From Trichoderma breve (taxonomy: Eukaryota > Ascomycota > Sordariomycetes > Hypocreales > Hypocreaceae): 64,000 nt of DNA. The translations under genes were made by a program, and so were the position numbers. Location: assembly GCF_028502605.1 (NCBI RefSeq), contig NC_079232.1:3906001-3970000 (forward strand), read 5' to 3'. The first letter of the stretch is position 1. Each line of letters opens with the position of its first letter. Positions 37,230 through 48,823 of the stretch are shown in pieces. The notes below the pieces were generated by a model that was not told where the DNA came from, did no database searches, and saw only the letters and a list, made by a program, of their open reading frames with translations.

Positions 37230-39073
37230 TTAAGCCGTGAGAGTGACAGGGACGGCAAGGTCCTTGACTTCAAGGCCTTCGAGGAACCCGAAAATGGTGC
37301 TGTTCTCGCGGAAATCATTGTTCACTAGATACCGTTAGTCTACTGCAGAAAGAACCGGGCGTGAACAAACTCACCAATGTTAACGAGATACCATTCATTC
37401 ATGATTCCCTCGATCAGCGCGCGGCTAGGAGTGTTGGCATCGAAACAATGAGCCCAGTCGACACCCAGTCGGAAAGCCTCATCTCTCCAGGCCAGGAAGC
37501 TGACAGACTCAACAATGGTAGGCTGCACAATCTCCTTGCCGGGGAAAACTCCCCAGGTGACGGCGTTGGGGCCGTCTGAAGGCGCATTGGACTTGAGCTG
37601 TCCGTTCTTGGTAACAGCATAGTAGGTCAAGTTGGGGAAATCGTCAAGGCGGCTGATCATCTCCTCCAAGAGGTAAGGTGGCATCAGCAGCTCGAGGTAG
37701 GCCTTTTGGTAGACGTAGCCGTTTGAAGGTCCCCAGCCGTGAACAGGGTGGTTGGACTTGGCGCCGTCCACTGCAGGCTGAGAGTTGATGGTGAGGAGAC
37801 CTCGCTTGTTGAGAGCCACGAGGTCGTCCTTGATGGGATCAGCTTCGGCGGCAAGACCTGACTCACTCCAGGGCAGAGTTTCGAGCTTCTTCTCAAGGTA
37901 CTGGACAAACGTGTTGGCAATGTCCTGGATCGACGCGGGCTCGCCCCATTTCTTGCGGTTCTGCTCGTTGGTGCCAGTCAAGCCAATGCCATAGGCATCG
38001 AGCTCTCCGAAAGCGGGCGAGCGAGAGTCACCCCATCGACCGTTGGGGAACTCGTCCCAGTCCTGAGTACGAATAACATAGGACTTGTTGCGGTTGCGCC
38101 AGAAAATGGGGCGCACGTCCTCGTCGCGTCGGCCAAAGCCTTTGGACTGCTTCCAGGGGAGGGCTTGCTTGAGAGGGTTTTCGGCCGAAGGGGTCCAGTT
38201 CAGCTCGTCGAGGACCATGCGAGTGGCCTGAGCAAGGTTCATGGTGTAAAAGTGAAGATGGTGAATGCCATTGGCAAGGAGCTTCTTGCACAATTCGGCA
38301 ACCAAAGTCTTACCAATTTCACGCACGGCCACATCGTCGTTCTTGACTGGCTCGAGCTTGGCCATCCAGTCTGGAGGGACCCTGCACTGCATGTGTTTAG
38401 CACGGCGAAGGAAACTAGCATACGTGGCAATGGGCATGATTCCGGGCAGGATGGGGATGGTGATGCCGCGTTCGCGGACCTTGCCAACCCATCGGATAAA
38501 GTTGTCCGCATCGTAGAACATCTGCGTGACAATGAAACCAGCTCCCATGTCCACTTTCTCCTTGAGATGGTCAAGCAGCGATTCCTCGTCCTTATTGTCG
38601 TCGCAGCCTTCGGGGTAGCCAGCAACACCAATGTCAAAGTGGTCGCCATATGTGTCACGAATATGCTTGACTAGATCGCGAGCATACTGGAAGTTTCCAT
38701 CTGCAGCAGTCCACGATTCTTGGTCACGGGGAGGGTCACCACGGAGGGCAAGAATGTTAGTGCATCCAGCCTTGTACGCCTTTTGCAGGGCATCATTGAC
38801 TTTTTCAAGTCCCATGTCTGTGCAGGTAAGGTGCATGCAGGTCTCGAGGCCATAGACAGCCTGAGCCTGAACAACCATTTCACAGGTCAGCTCTGCAATG
38901 CCACCACCGGCACCCCATGTAATGTCAATGAACTTGGGTCCAAAGTTGTTCATGCGGTCCATACGATCGTAAAGATTCTGGACACCCTGGGCCGTTTTCG
39001 GAGGGAAATACTCGAAGGAGAAGGACGGGGCCTTCGACTTCTCCGTCTCGGCGACCAAACTCTTGATATGCAT
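37230..39073 (-). CDS. MET13: Methylenetetrahydrofolate reductase
   Basis: A cytosolic flavoenzyme that reduces 5,10-methylene-THF to 5-methyl-THF, supplying the methyl group for methionine. Exon 1 is 37375-39073 and exon 2 is 37230-37324; the 50 bp intron (GTGAGT...TATCTAG) lies near the 3' end and joins EWYLVNI to VNNDFRENSTIFGFLEG, giving 597 residues as in yeast Met13. Reading through the intron would give a wrong end after FVHARFFLQ. The N-terminal TIM-barrel catalytic domain has FEYFPPKT, NLYDRMDRM, FIDITWGAGGG, HLTCTDM, ILALRGDPPRD and IGVAGYPEG; the second half is the S-adenosylmethionine-sensing regulatory domain (HGWGPSNGYVYQKAYLE, AVTWGVFPGKEI). Fungi often have two paralogues; the spacing resembles Met13 rather than Met12, but the symbol is less certain than the function. 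Confidence 0.95.
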
Positions 39074-41732
39074 GTTGGGCGAGCAGCAAGGAGCAAGACA
39101 ATGCTAACGGGATCAGCAGCAAAGGGCAAGAGACGACAAGTCGATTGACAATGCGAACGGCAAAGAGACAATTTAATTGCTCGTGCGCGAAGGTTCCTGT
39201 TGCTATCGGAGAGCGAAGAGTTAGCATGAACAGAGTCCGACAGAGGCTGGCCACGCGGATCAACCCACCACAGACAAGAGACTGCCAAAGGACGAGAATG
39301 AGTGAATTGGAGCGTTTGGTTGCGCCGCTTCGACTGAAATATGCTGCAAAGAAGCGGCAAAGTCGAACCGACAGCGATCGTAACGATTATTCGCAAGCCA
39401 GACTAATTTCGTCCAACGCCGCCGACAGTCCGCCGAGTGCGGGTCGCAAATCTGTCGAGGATGGATTCGAGCGATTCACTCGCAAGAGAGAGAACAAGGC
39501 GGGAGAGGATGAGAGGTGAAAGAGGGAAAAAAGGAGAAATAGGTGAGAGTATCAAGAGATTGCAAGAGGAAGAGGTGCAAACAAATCAAAGAGGGGGGGA
39601 GTCACAAAGTAAAGTAAAACGGCGTCAAAGAAGAATATGGCCGAAATTTGTATGCGGAACAATGAATGACAGATGCGACCTGGGGCGCTCTCCGAATTAT
39701 GGAGGGGCTGTGATTGGGCCAATTGCGGGTCACCGCCCGCCGAGTTAGGAATGGCGATGTACAGGCTACTTGCAGGGTACTCGCCAGGTGTCCGCTTTGT
39801 CCTCCAGCAGAGCAACCTGGGCGCATGCAGTGATACCAGTTGCAGGTGATATTCTATCTTATCCATGGATGGAAAAAAAGACCGCAGCGGTTACACAGAA
39901 TTTCGAGAAGGATCTACAGAGGGCAAGTAGTATTTGCTGATGGCGGCCAGGATGCAAGATGCATGTCCGTTGCGCATGTAAGATGTGCTAACGTAGGAAT
40001 ACCTGCACGAAGCCTGGAAAGCTGCACAAGGATCTGTACCCTGTACGCTCTAGGCCGGTCGCGAAAAACGGAATCCATGGAAAGATGCAAAGAAAAGAGC
40101 AAAAGAATGAGTTGTCGAGCGCGTAACGCTTACACGTGGTACAGCTGCTCGTACTCGTATCTATAAATCGAATCCTATGAATCACTTATCTACCAAGCAT
40201 GTTTCTGCAACTACAACTCCTTGTGAGAGGTGAGAAAACGCAAACAGGGCCAATAAACAGATTCAGTGTCTCATGGGATTTTTTGCTGACCATCCATAGC
40301 GCCGTTGTCTTGTTGTTCCACATGGGGAATATCTCCGAGTCTTGCAATGGTGAGCTGATTGATCGATTGATTGATTGATTACAAGATGGCATAACGTACC
40401 CGCAAACAAACTTGAACGACAGCAATCGATGGAAACTAAAGCAACAATCTTTTTCAATTAATTCAAAGCAAACAAGCATCTATTACAGGTAAAGATTAGC
40501 CTAATCAACAAGTCCATATCCTGTAGTCAATCCAGGTGTTTCCATGTGATTCATCTCATTCATCAATTTGTTGAGCACCCCTCCCCCGCTGTCGTAAAAG
40601 TCGCATGTGGAGGTACCCGGTACATCCACTCTACTTCCTCCCCGTCTGACAGCATCTCACCCGCACTTCATCCCACGACTCCGTATTAATTACACACTGT
40701 GCTCCGATACTACATCACCTATGGTCACCTTCGCCTGTCTTGTTACAAAGTGCGAGAATGCGATCCTATTTACATTCGAAATCTACAAAAGTCAGATCAG
40801 TATACTCCAAATGCGTTGCCAATGACGAAATCAAGGGTCCAGCCGTCAGATTTAAGGCTGAATCAAGCAACACCGAGGTAGATGGTCGTGCTATCTGAGC
40901 TTCCCGCAGGTAATAAAAGTCAAAATGGGAGCATTCCATGCCCGGATACAGTTTCACGGGTATATAAACACTGTAGCCGTCATCTCTTCAACGCATCCTC
41001 GCATGGTCTGCCTGTCTGGTCCGTCCCCTACGCTGCATATACAGTGTGTAGCCGGCCGCCTACTTGTGCCTCGGTGGATTATTTGCACTACTATGTGAAA
41101 CCTAGGTAGCTTATTTTCAAGTTACTTGGGGAATCATCCCGCAGCTTGATATCGGTGCTGTAGTTTGAAGCAACCAACCAACCCTGCTGGCAACGGCCCG
41201 TGTAAGCCCACAGCGGTGTGCGTGTGTCCAAGTATGTACATGTAGGTAATCCGCGATGCAACCCCGAAATCCACCGACAGAATTCACCGAACAGGCTTCA
41301 TCGCTGCTAGTATCGAAGATAGTATACATGTAGTACTCGTATCTGATATCGGGGTCGAGACTCCACGTAGATTTGCAGTGATATATCTCGACACGTAATC
41401 TCATGACTGTTGTACATACAATACTGAGCGCCTTGTCTGACTTCACGCCTACTCTCTCGTTCCCCTCATGCCTGATGCAGGCACCCGCTTGTTTGCCGTC
41501 TTATATAGTGCTAGGATATCTCACAACCGTGTTGGCAGATAATACTAGCCAGGATTACTTCGGGCCTCTGCATCTACAAATGGCCGAAGCTGGCTGATCG
41601 TCCTCGGTCTCACGCAGAGTGAGCTGTCATGCTCTTCGCCAAAGATATAGGTCCGGGACTCTCGTTCTCATAGCCTTATCTCCGCTGTTTCAAAAAGAGA
41701 GTGGAGGATAGGTGACGCATCGAGCCCGGCTC
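39074..41732. other. Gene-poor stretch: MTHFR promoter and bZIP 3' region
   Basis: 2.7 kb without a recognisable gene. The left few hundred bases are the MTHFR leader and promoter (minus strand). The rest has scattered TACCTA, GTACTCGTA and similar short motifs frequent in fungal intergenic DNA, a GATT microsatellite, and open frames up to 124 codons with no protein-like features. It may be the start of the less conserved right half of the window. Confidence 0.5.
40357..40380. repeat. (GATT)n microsatellite
   Basis: Six tetranucleotide units in a row, five GATT and one GATC. Simple repeat in non-coding DNA. Confidence 0.75.
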
Positions 41733-42902
41733 TCATGATGGTGTCCCCTTCAATGCCAGCGGCGGCGCTCCTCTCAATTGACGCCAGCGGTTGCTATTCT
41801 CAATGACATCTCTGTCAAATATGAACCACCATCGTTCAAAAAACACCTGGCCCACCTCCCAGCTATTTGGATCATACGGATCACCGCCATAGATACGAAT
41901 ACCCTCTGCGTTATCCTCAAAGTCGTACGCAAAGTTGACCAAGGCAAGCGGGCCCTTCGCATTGGGAGGCCGCATCTCATCGGGCATCGAAAATATGTTT
42001 ATCACCCTATCACGAACTTCCGACCACGGCAGAAAATCCAGCATTGGGTGATGCGGAACCAGAATCTGAGAGGCAGTTGGCTTCCATGCGGCGGGGAGTT
42101 GCTCGCTCGGCGTGGCGATTCCCTGGGAGAACGGAGAGACGGCCTCCAGATTCCAAAGCTGTTGGCCGCAACCAATGCGCTCTGATATTCTCAATACCGC
42201 CCGCAATAGAGTAAGTTCGTGAACAGGTAAGAGATAGCTATCGGCAAAGCTTCCATCCGACGATGATGACGATGGAGAAGTGCTGTCCCAAGTTGGTGGC
42301 ATCATATCCGTCAAATTTCCATCGAGGCTTTCACCGTTGCTGAAAATGAAACCCTCCTCTCCAGAGCTTTCCCCTGTTATTGATGCAGATGAGAAATTCG
42401 GAATGTTTACTGTATTTGAAAGCAACAATGGCATCGATGAATTGCTGCTCATGTTGTTGCCGAATATGGTCGTAGTCCACATGCCGAGGTCAATCTCGTT
42501 CAAGCCACCAGCAGCAGGAGACTGGCTAGAGGTCGAGATGATTTCAGCCTCAATCTCTCTATCATTATTGCTCTGTGATTCGCCTATAACATTGTTGTTT
42601 TCTTTGCTTTCCTGGCCGTTTCCATTGTTCTTTTCTTTTTGTCGTCGCAGGCGCTTCTTCTCTCCTACACTCACGGGTAAGCAAATGACGGGAAACTGAC
42701 AGCGTTGCCGTTGGTGCAACACCGGGAGGTACCACTAACTGTATCTGCGCTGTGCCAGCACATTAAGAATCCGTTTTCTCTCCGGCGCGTTTTCCTCAAT
42801 GTCTGGTACTTCGAGAACTGGGGCTGGCTTGAAGGTTCTTTGCCTCGAGCGCGGCTTATCAGTGGTGTTGGCTTGTGATGGGCACTCTCCACTCGACATC
42901 AT
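41733..42902 (-). CDS. bZIP-type transcription factor with DUF3425 domain
   Basis: A likely DNA-binding regulator of 364 residues. Exon 1 is 42740-42902 and exon 2 is 41733-42664. The 75 bp intron (donor GTTAGT, acceptor GTGTAG) splits an Arg codon inside the basic region; after joining, ERKRILNVLAQRRYREKKR (about residues 41-59) shows the fungal bZIP basic pattern. No convincing leucine heptads follow: an Asn/Ser/Glu-rich linker comes instead, as is common in this family. The C-terminal part is the DUF3425 domain (LVPHHPMLDFLPWSEVRDR, then a WWFIFDRDVIENSNRWRQ block). Reading through the intron would stop the protein within the basic region. The gene faces away from the GH3 glycosidase across a 1.8 kb shared upstream region. 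Confidence 0.85.
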
Positions 42903-43824
42903 TGCTTTCGCCGGCAGACGCTTGATGGAACTAGTAGTCGTGGTTGGTCAATTGGATTCTCTGTATAAGAGCAGCTATGTTAATTGACAAATATTCTTTG
43001 CTACATCATCGTTTGGGGCGGTTGTCTATTTATATGACTTGCATCTATTTAACTAGAGCATAACGCTGTACGATGGAATTAGCGCACTGTGGCGTAGCAG
43101 CATAACGGATATGGTATACCTGTTTGCGCACATCAACTTAGCGTGGGTGCCAAGTACTGTCTATCTAGTTCCTGGCAATGACTGTTGGGCTACGAGCCTC
43201 AAACAGTGTAGCGCCTTCGAGCTGAGGTGCCCCGAATTCACATGTGAGAACCATCAAAAGATGGGATATGATATGTAAGACAACGTCACCCCATACTGTT
43301 TTTTTACATTAACAACCAATTTTTGACAATTTTCTTCTCAATGAATGACGATATATAATATCAATCGTGATATTCAGGGCCGCAAGCTAGGTGAGTTATA
43401 TCTAGCCCTGTAAGCCGGACAAATTCAAGTCCGACCAGCAGTGTTCTTCTGTGGCTGGCAAAGGTATTTGAAAGGCGAGGTCGAAGGGTAGCATTTTGGA
43501 ATTCTCAGAGATGTAATATAGGTTTCTGTATATAGACTATATATACATAATTTTCACTTTTATCTCTCTTTGGGGAGGAACAGCTGTCTTGATTTGCAAC
43601 GAGTTAAGAGGACTGATCAAGAGAATACCTATTCAACACTCCAACGACTACGTGAGGTTGAAGTGTCGGAACAGCACGCGTAAAGAAGCCTTCATTTACT
43701 TCTTGCCTTGTAGGTAATAGATACTCGGCTCTTTGAATATCTGCTACTGCTATTATTATTTTTTTCTTGGCATCTGTTACTCTAGCTATATTTCTCTAGT
43801 GTATGCTAGTCTGCGTTATTGTAG

Positions 43825-44070
43825 CTCTATCCGTCTAATTCCTGCTGCTATGGCTATGTATCTTTAGCGGAAGCAGAAATTAATCACCTCCTACACGCAC
43901 AGCCATTGATAGAAAGAGAGCATATTGAATCCTGCATCGAGTTTTTGATTGCCCAGGCAGAAGATCAAAGAAGACCCGGCAGCTTAGAAACTACGCGCGC
44001 CAATCAGCGGATACCAATCATTCCGGGGTATGCAGGTTATGTGCCACCAACAACGATGTTCTTTGGTTAG
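43825..44070 (+). other. Coding-like fragment of unknown origin
   Basis: This frame has no ATG but is open for 81 codons up to a TAG at 44068-44070. From about 43867 the composition looks like real protein: a helical, acidic and His-containing run (AEAEINHLLHAQPLIEREHI) leads to RIPIIPGYAGYVPP. A TTTAG just before 43868 could be a splice acceptor. It may be an exon remnant of a lost gene or an internal exon I could not complete. No family recognised. Confidence 0.3.
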
Positions 44071-44072
44071 CC
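44067..44072 (-). promoter_or_regulatory. GGCTAA motif upstream of GH3 (possible XYR1/XlnR site)
   Basis: TTAGCC on the plus strand reads GGCTAA on the minus strand, the core reported for the xylanase regulator XlnR/Xyr1. It is about 615 bp before the GH3 start. Such six-base matches arise by chance often, so this is weak. Confidence 0.2.
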
Positions 44073-44687
44073 ACTTGGAACTAAAGCATGTTTATGGATG
44101 TGAATCTGGGCACTCGGTATATGGCTTTATGCTATTTGCAGCATTTAAATAGACTCTTAGCTGTGCCGGTGATGAAGGCGGAGCTCCGGATACAGCTACC
44201 GGCGAAGAACTAACCTCATACAAACAATACGGATGTCGCTCTTCCGTTGGAATCCTCGACAACCTTGGTTAACGCTATCGGCACCTTTGAGAACATGCCA
44301 TTCCTCGTAGACCCCTAGCGATCTTTGTTCGGTTGAGGAGAATAGAACAATATGATTCGCCTAAAGTCACAGCCTAGATCTAACCACAAAGGCCAGGTGT
44401 TGGAGGATCGCTCACAGCTGCGCAGATATTACAAAAGAACAGTCCAAAGCTCCATCGCGGAAAGTCCGAACAAGACCAACCCCTCCGGATAAATGACTAC
44501 AATTATGTACGTTAAAGTGCAGACTCATGCCTATACTTAAACTCATCTCGTCACCCCAGCTGCGATGACAGCAATTACCCGTGAGCCCAAGATGGTAAAT
44601 AGTCTGCACTCGAGCCCATGAGGTTCTACTCATGGATTCAGAGTTTACACCTCTGATTGACGGCCCCCCTTCTTCACCAAGCTCACA

Positions 44688-47289
44688 ATGAAATCGTCCA
44701 TATGCCTCTGTACCGCGGCCTTGGCGGCCGTTGGCCAGGCCACAGCAAATCAGCCATTGTACAAGAACCCTCACGCCTCAATTGATGACAGAGTATCAGA
44801 TCTGCTCAAGCGCATGTCTGTCAAGGAAAAGATGGCTCAATTGATCCAAGGCGACATGTCCAACTACCTCGATCTCACATACGGCACGTTCAACAAAACG
44901 GGTCTCGAGTGGAACATGGAGTACCGAGCCAACTCGGTCTGGACGGGTTATTATACCAACATGACGACGGTTAAGAAGGCTGCCCAGCTGGCACAGGATT
45001 ACCTGACCAAAGAAACAGAATTAGGTCAGACTTGGTGTTTTGGAATTTCCTGATCAGCTCCTATTAACGCCTTCCAGGCATTCCTGCTTTTGTTCAGAGC
45101 GAAGGCCTTCACGGATTTTTAGGGTTGAATGCTACCATTTTCAATTCCCCAATTGGCATGGCGTGCTCATTTAACCCTGAACTCGTCGAAGAAATGGCGA
45201 GGGCCATTGCGACGGAAAGTCTAGCCCTTGGAGTCAATCAGCTTTTCGCTCCGCTGGCTGATCTTGCCCGAGAGTTGAGATATGGCCGAGTGGAGGAATG
45301 CTTTAGTGAAGATCCTTATTTGTACGTCTTCTTACCCACGGTATGCCTTTTGACCGTGCACTAATATATGTCGTCAGGACGGGAGAGATGGCATACAGCT
45401 TTGCCAAAGGACTTCAGGAACAAGGTGTCTCGGCAACAATCAAGCATTTTGTACGTCAGATTTTGTTAATTTATTCTGAAAGAAACCGGCTAATTGCTAG
45501 TTCTTCAATGAAAGGCTGCTTTTGCATCACCGGAGCAGGGTATCAACACTTCCCCGGTGCACGGAGGTGAACGTGAACTAAGATCCCTCTATCTTCCACC
45601 ATTTAAAAGAGCCATTATCGATAGTGGTGCTACTTCTATCATGTCGTCTTACAATTCATACGATGGCGTCCCAATTGTTGCGAACTCGGAAGTCCTTACT
45701 GACATTCTTCGAGGCGAATGGGGCTATAAATATTTTGTTACTTCCGACGCTGGTGGCACTGCTCGCCTTGCTAATGCATTTTATGTCTGTGAGATTGAGG
45801 ACAACGATTGTATCACTCTAGAGGTACGCTGGAGACGTTACGCTTTCTCATATACAGAGAACTAATGGTTATAGGCTCTGCCTGCTGGCAACGATGTCGA
45901 GATGGGTGGTGGCTATTATAGCTTCGAGTCTATCCCTGAACTGATCGAATCTGGGAAATTGAGTGAGAACGTATTGGATACCGCCGTTTCCCGTGTGCTT
46001 CTCTCGAAATTCACCCTGGGACTTTTTGAGAAGCCTTTTACTGGCGTTTCTGACAAAGACATCTTCAAATACATCAACACCAAAGAGCACAAGCAAATAG
46101 CCCGACAGCTTGACTCGGAGAGCATCGTGCTCCTTGAGAACCACGAAAACGTTCTACCTTTGAAGAAGGATGCGAATGTCGCTGTGATTGGTCCCATGGC
46201 CCATGGCTATGTTAATGTGAGTATCTTGAAATCGAGATTGGGGTTCATTCAAGAATAGTTGGCTAATGCATGCCTGGGTAGTACGGAGACTACGTAATTC
46301 ACACTGCAATGACCCGAGGCGTCACCCCTCTCGATGGTATCAACTCTGTCAGCAAAGGCAAAGTCACTTACGCCAAAGGATGCGAGCGTTGGTCCAACGA
46401 TGAATCCGGATTTGATGAAGCCATTGCTGCCGCCGAAGCATCGGATGTCGCCATCGTCGTCGTTGGCACCTGGTCGCGAGACCAGAATGAGCTTTGGAGT
46501 GGCTTCAATGCGACTACTGGCGAGCACATTGACGTGAGCAACTTGAACCTCGTCGGTGCCATGCCTCGCCTAGTCAAGGCCATTATCGGCACTGGAAAGC
46601 CCACGATTGTTGTATACAGCTCCGGAAAGCCCATAACAGAGCCATGGATATCAGAGGAGGCATCTGCTCTTGTTCAGCAATTCTATCAGTCCGAACAGGG
46701 CGGCTACGCTCTTGCAGACGTTTTGTACGGCAACGTCAACCCTTCCGGTAAACTCTCTGTGAGTTTCCCTTATGATGTTGGAACTCTGCCCATCTATTAC
46801 GATTACCTCAACTCTGCGCGGTCGTATCCCAACCCCGGCCATGTGTATGACAACGGCACCATTGTATTTGGTAGCACATATGTACTGGAGAATCCAACGG
46901 CACTTTACGAATTCGGATACGGCCTCTCGTACAGCCAATTCAAATTCTCCAATATTTCCGTTTCCAAGTCTCGCGTTTCCGCTTCTGATACTGTAACTGT
47001 CTCTGTTAAAGTGACGAACACGTCGAAGCGAGATGGTGCAGAGGTTGTTCAACTTTATGTCAAGGACGTGTTGGCGTCTGTTGAGGTACCACGCTACCAG
47101 CTGAAGGGTTTCAAAAAGGTCACTGTCAAGGCTGGTAAGTCTACAACTGTCAAAATTGATCTTGCTGTGGAAGACTGGGGCCTTTGGAACCGAAAGATGC
47201 AGTATGTTGTTGAGCCTGGAGAGTTCACTGTGCTCGTAGGTAACTCTAGTGAGAAATTTCAGGGGAATGTGACAGTCACGGTTTCATGA
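44688..47289 (+). CDS. Secreted glycoside hydrolase family 3 (beta-glucosidase type)
   Basis: It releases terminal sugars from beta-linked oligosaccharides outside the cell. Six exons: 44688-45024, 45078-45321, 45378-45450, 45515-45823, 45875-46216 and 46282-47289, 770 residues. Five introns of 51-65 bp, some with weaker GTCAGA/GTACGT donors; all joins keep frame and restore conserved blocks (SEGLHGF, FAPLADLARELRYGRVEE, HGGERELR). A signal peptide is evident (MKSSICLCTAALAAVGQATA). The nucleophile is the Asp of VTSDAGG, about residue 296. The C-terminal alpha/beta sandwich and fibronectin-III-like domain (PRYQLKGFKKV, VEPGEFTVLVG) are complete. Whether it prefers glucosides or xylosides cannot be fixed from sequence. 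Its neighbour across an NRPS relic is a GH54 enzyme, which would suit joint use of plant hemicellulose. Confidence 0.9.
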
Positions 47290-47395
47290 GGTTAAATCAT
47301 ATCAATACTAATTTAAATCCTATCTAAGCCAAACTGATATTGAGAAACCTACCTAAAGAAATGAATAAATGACGCTGAACGGCTAGCTAAAGTAA

Positions 47396-48216
47396 CTATG
47401 AACGATACCTTGGTAAGACCTGCTGGATAGTGTGCTCTGGCTCATCGATTATGGAAGCAATCACATGGCTAAAGACTATGGTGATAGCTTTAGCTTCAGT
47501 CTCTGGAATCCTCCTACTGTAGAAATATAGAGATACCAGTAGTGCGTCACCTCTGTCAGAGACACCTAGCACAATATCGTACTGTATAAATGTTAGCTTT
47601 CTGACCTTTACCTATATTCGTCAAAGAATAACTAACCTCTGTGGGATCTTTTGACCATAATCTTTCCGAAGAAATTGTCTTGTCTGGAGCTATTTCCTGA
47701 TTAGAAGAGTCGTCTGTTTGGAAATAGATTGCAGTATTAAATAGAGATCTCGCTTGGAATTCCCCATCCGGAAAATTCGTAAGAGTGAAGCTCTGGTTAG
47801 GTGAACTTCTTACAAAATCTTCGTGAACATCTATAGTAGCTGCTGTAGCGAACTGTCTTGCGGTATCGTACATTTGCAAGGGACGAGATTTATGTGAACC
47901 CAACTGCGTCTTCGATCCTTTCTACAGGAACATCTCGACCAGATACAAGATAGCCGAAGCATACCTCTGAGCTCTTGACAAAATTATGTAACACCACTGC
48001 CCATGCTGTCATGAAAATATTGGCAACGGTCACTCCATGCAATCGAGATGCTGCATAGAGCTAGCTGTTAAGATGTTCCACAGAGATGTCGACCGAGCTC
48101 AGATCGCCTCGCTGATGAGGCTCGCCTATCGCAATGGTGCTCTGAAAAAAACGTTTTGCAATAAATTCCACGGCCGGCGGCTTATAGACAGCTGGATCAC
48201 GAAGGAATTCGACTAA
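47396..48216 (-). pseudogene. Decayed NRPS condensation domain
   Basis: Read on the minus strand, one frame from 48216 gives DISVEHLNS, a TAG stop, then LHGVTVANIFMTAWAVVLHN and VCFGYLVSGRDVPVERIEDA, a hallmark of fungal NRPS condensation domains, before a TAA at 47890-47892. A second frame continues with HINLVPCKCTIPQDSSLQQL, matching the usual FINMLVCR region, and stops. A third frame supplies VHEDFVRSSPNQSFTLTN, SLFNTAIYFQ and SKDPTE. What still looks like a spliceable 50-60 bp intron with GCTAAC branch and ATACAG end leads to YDIVLGVSDRGDALLVSL and EPEHTIQQVLPRY before a TAG at 47396-47398. Two frameshifts and at least three internal stops mean it is dead. Adenylation and carrier domains are not seen nearby. 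Confidence 0.8.
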
Positions 48217-48823
48217 GTCAACTACTTGACCTCATCAATGCGATCACCAAAGCATAACGGGCAATAAAGCAACATGTTTTCAGTCTATTTCGAAGAGCGA
48301 CTAGGAGCGTAACAGATGTAGACCTGTCAGTAGCGACTTCCTGTAGATACAGTGTATTGTGTATCAGGAAGAGACTTTAAACAGAAATAAGGTCACTCAA
48401 TTTAATTTGAACTATTGGCAAATGTTAATTAATACGGTTATATTCATTATCAAGAGGGTCAGTAAAGCTAGGTCAAAGCAAAGCTACACCCCAGTGTTTG
48501 TGTCAAAGTCCAGAATCCATCCGCAGCTCAACCCGATCAGCCACAGCCGATCAAGTCAAACCTCGAAGATTCAGGCCACAAGGTATAGCCGATGAAGGCT
48601 CAAGGCCAAACTCAAAATACATGCGCAAAAAGGCCCGAACAACAAGAATCATTTATATATGTCAAAGTTTATTTGATGTCTACTATATTCAAGCTGGACT
48701 TTATGTCTATATACAATGTTCCTCTTTTCCGTGTAGATGACAGTAAACGGGCTAGTCAGAAAACAACTTGCGAGGGACGCGAATGAGACAAATGCTACAG
48801 AAATCCTGTACAGTATTGATGAA
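48217..48823. other. Intergenic, possible further NRPS relic
   Basis: About 600 bp between the condensation-domain relic and the GH54 stop. The part nearest the relic may be a more degraded continuation, but I could not match it. AT-rich, no gene called. Confidence 0.4.

Larger units (their letters stand above)
42903..44687. promoter_or_regulatory. Divergent upstream region of the bZIP gene and GH3
   Basis: 1.8 kb between two starts pointing away from each other, AT-rich in the middle. It contains a coding-like fragment (43825-44070) and one GGCTAA motif on the minus strand near it. No clear TATA box before GH3. Confidence 0.45.

Noticed and set aside
37340..37374. MTHFR ending at FVHARFFLQ
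   Set aside because: This end comes from reading through a 50 bp intron; splicing restores the conserved VNNDF C-terminal segment.
47556..47903. 115-codon minus frame as a separate intact gene
   Set aside because: It is one of three frames needed to read the condensation domain, so it is part of a pseudogene.
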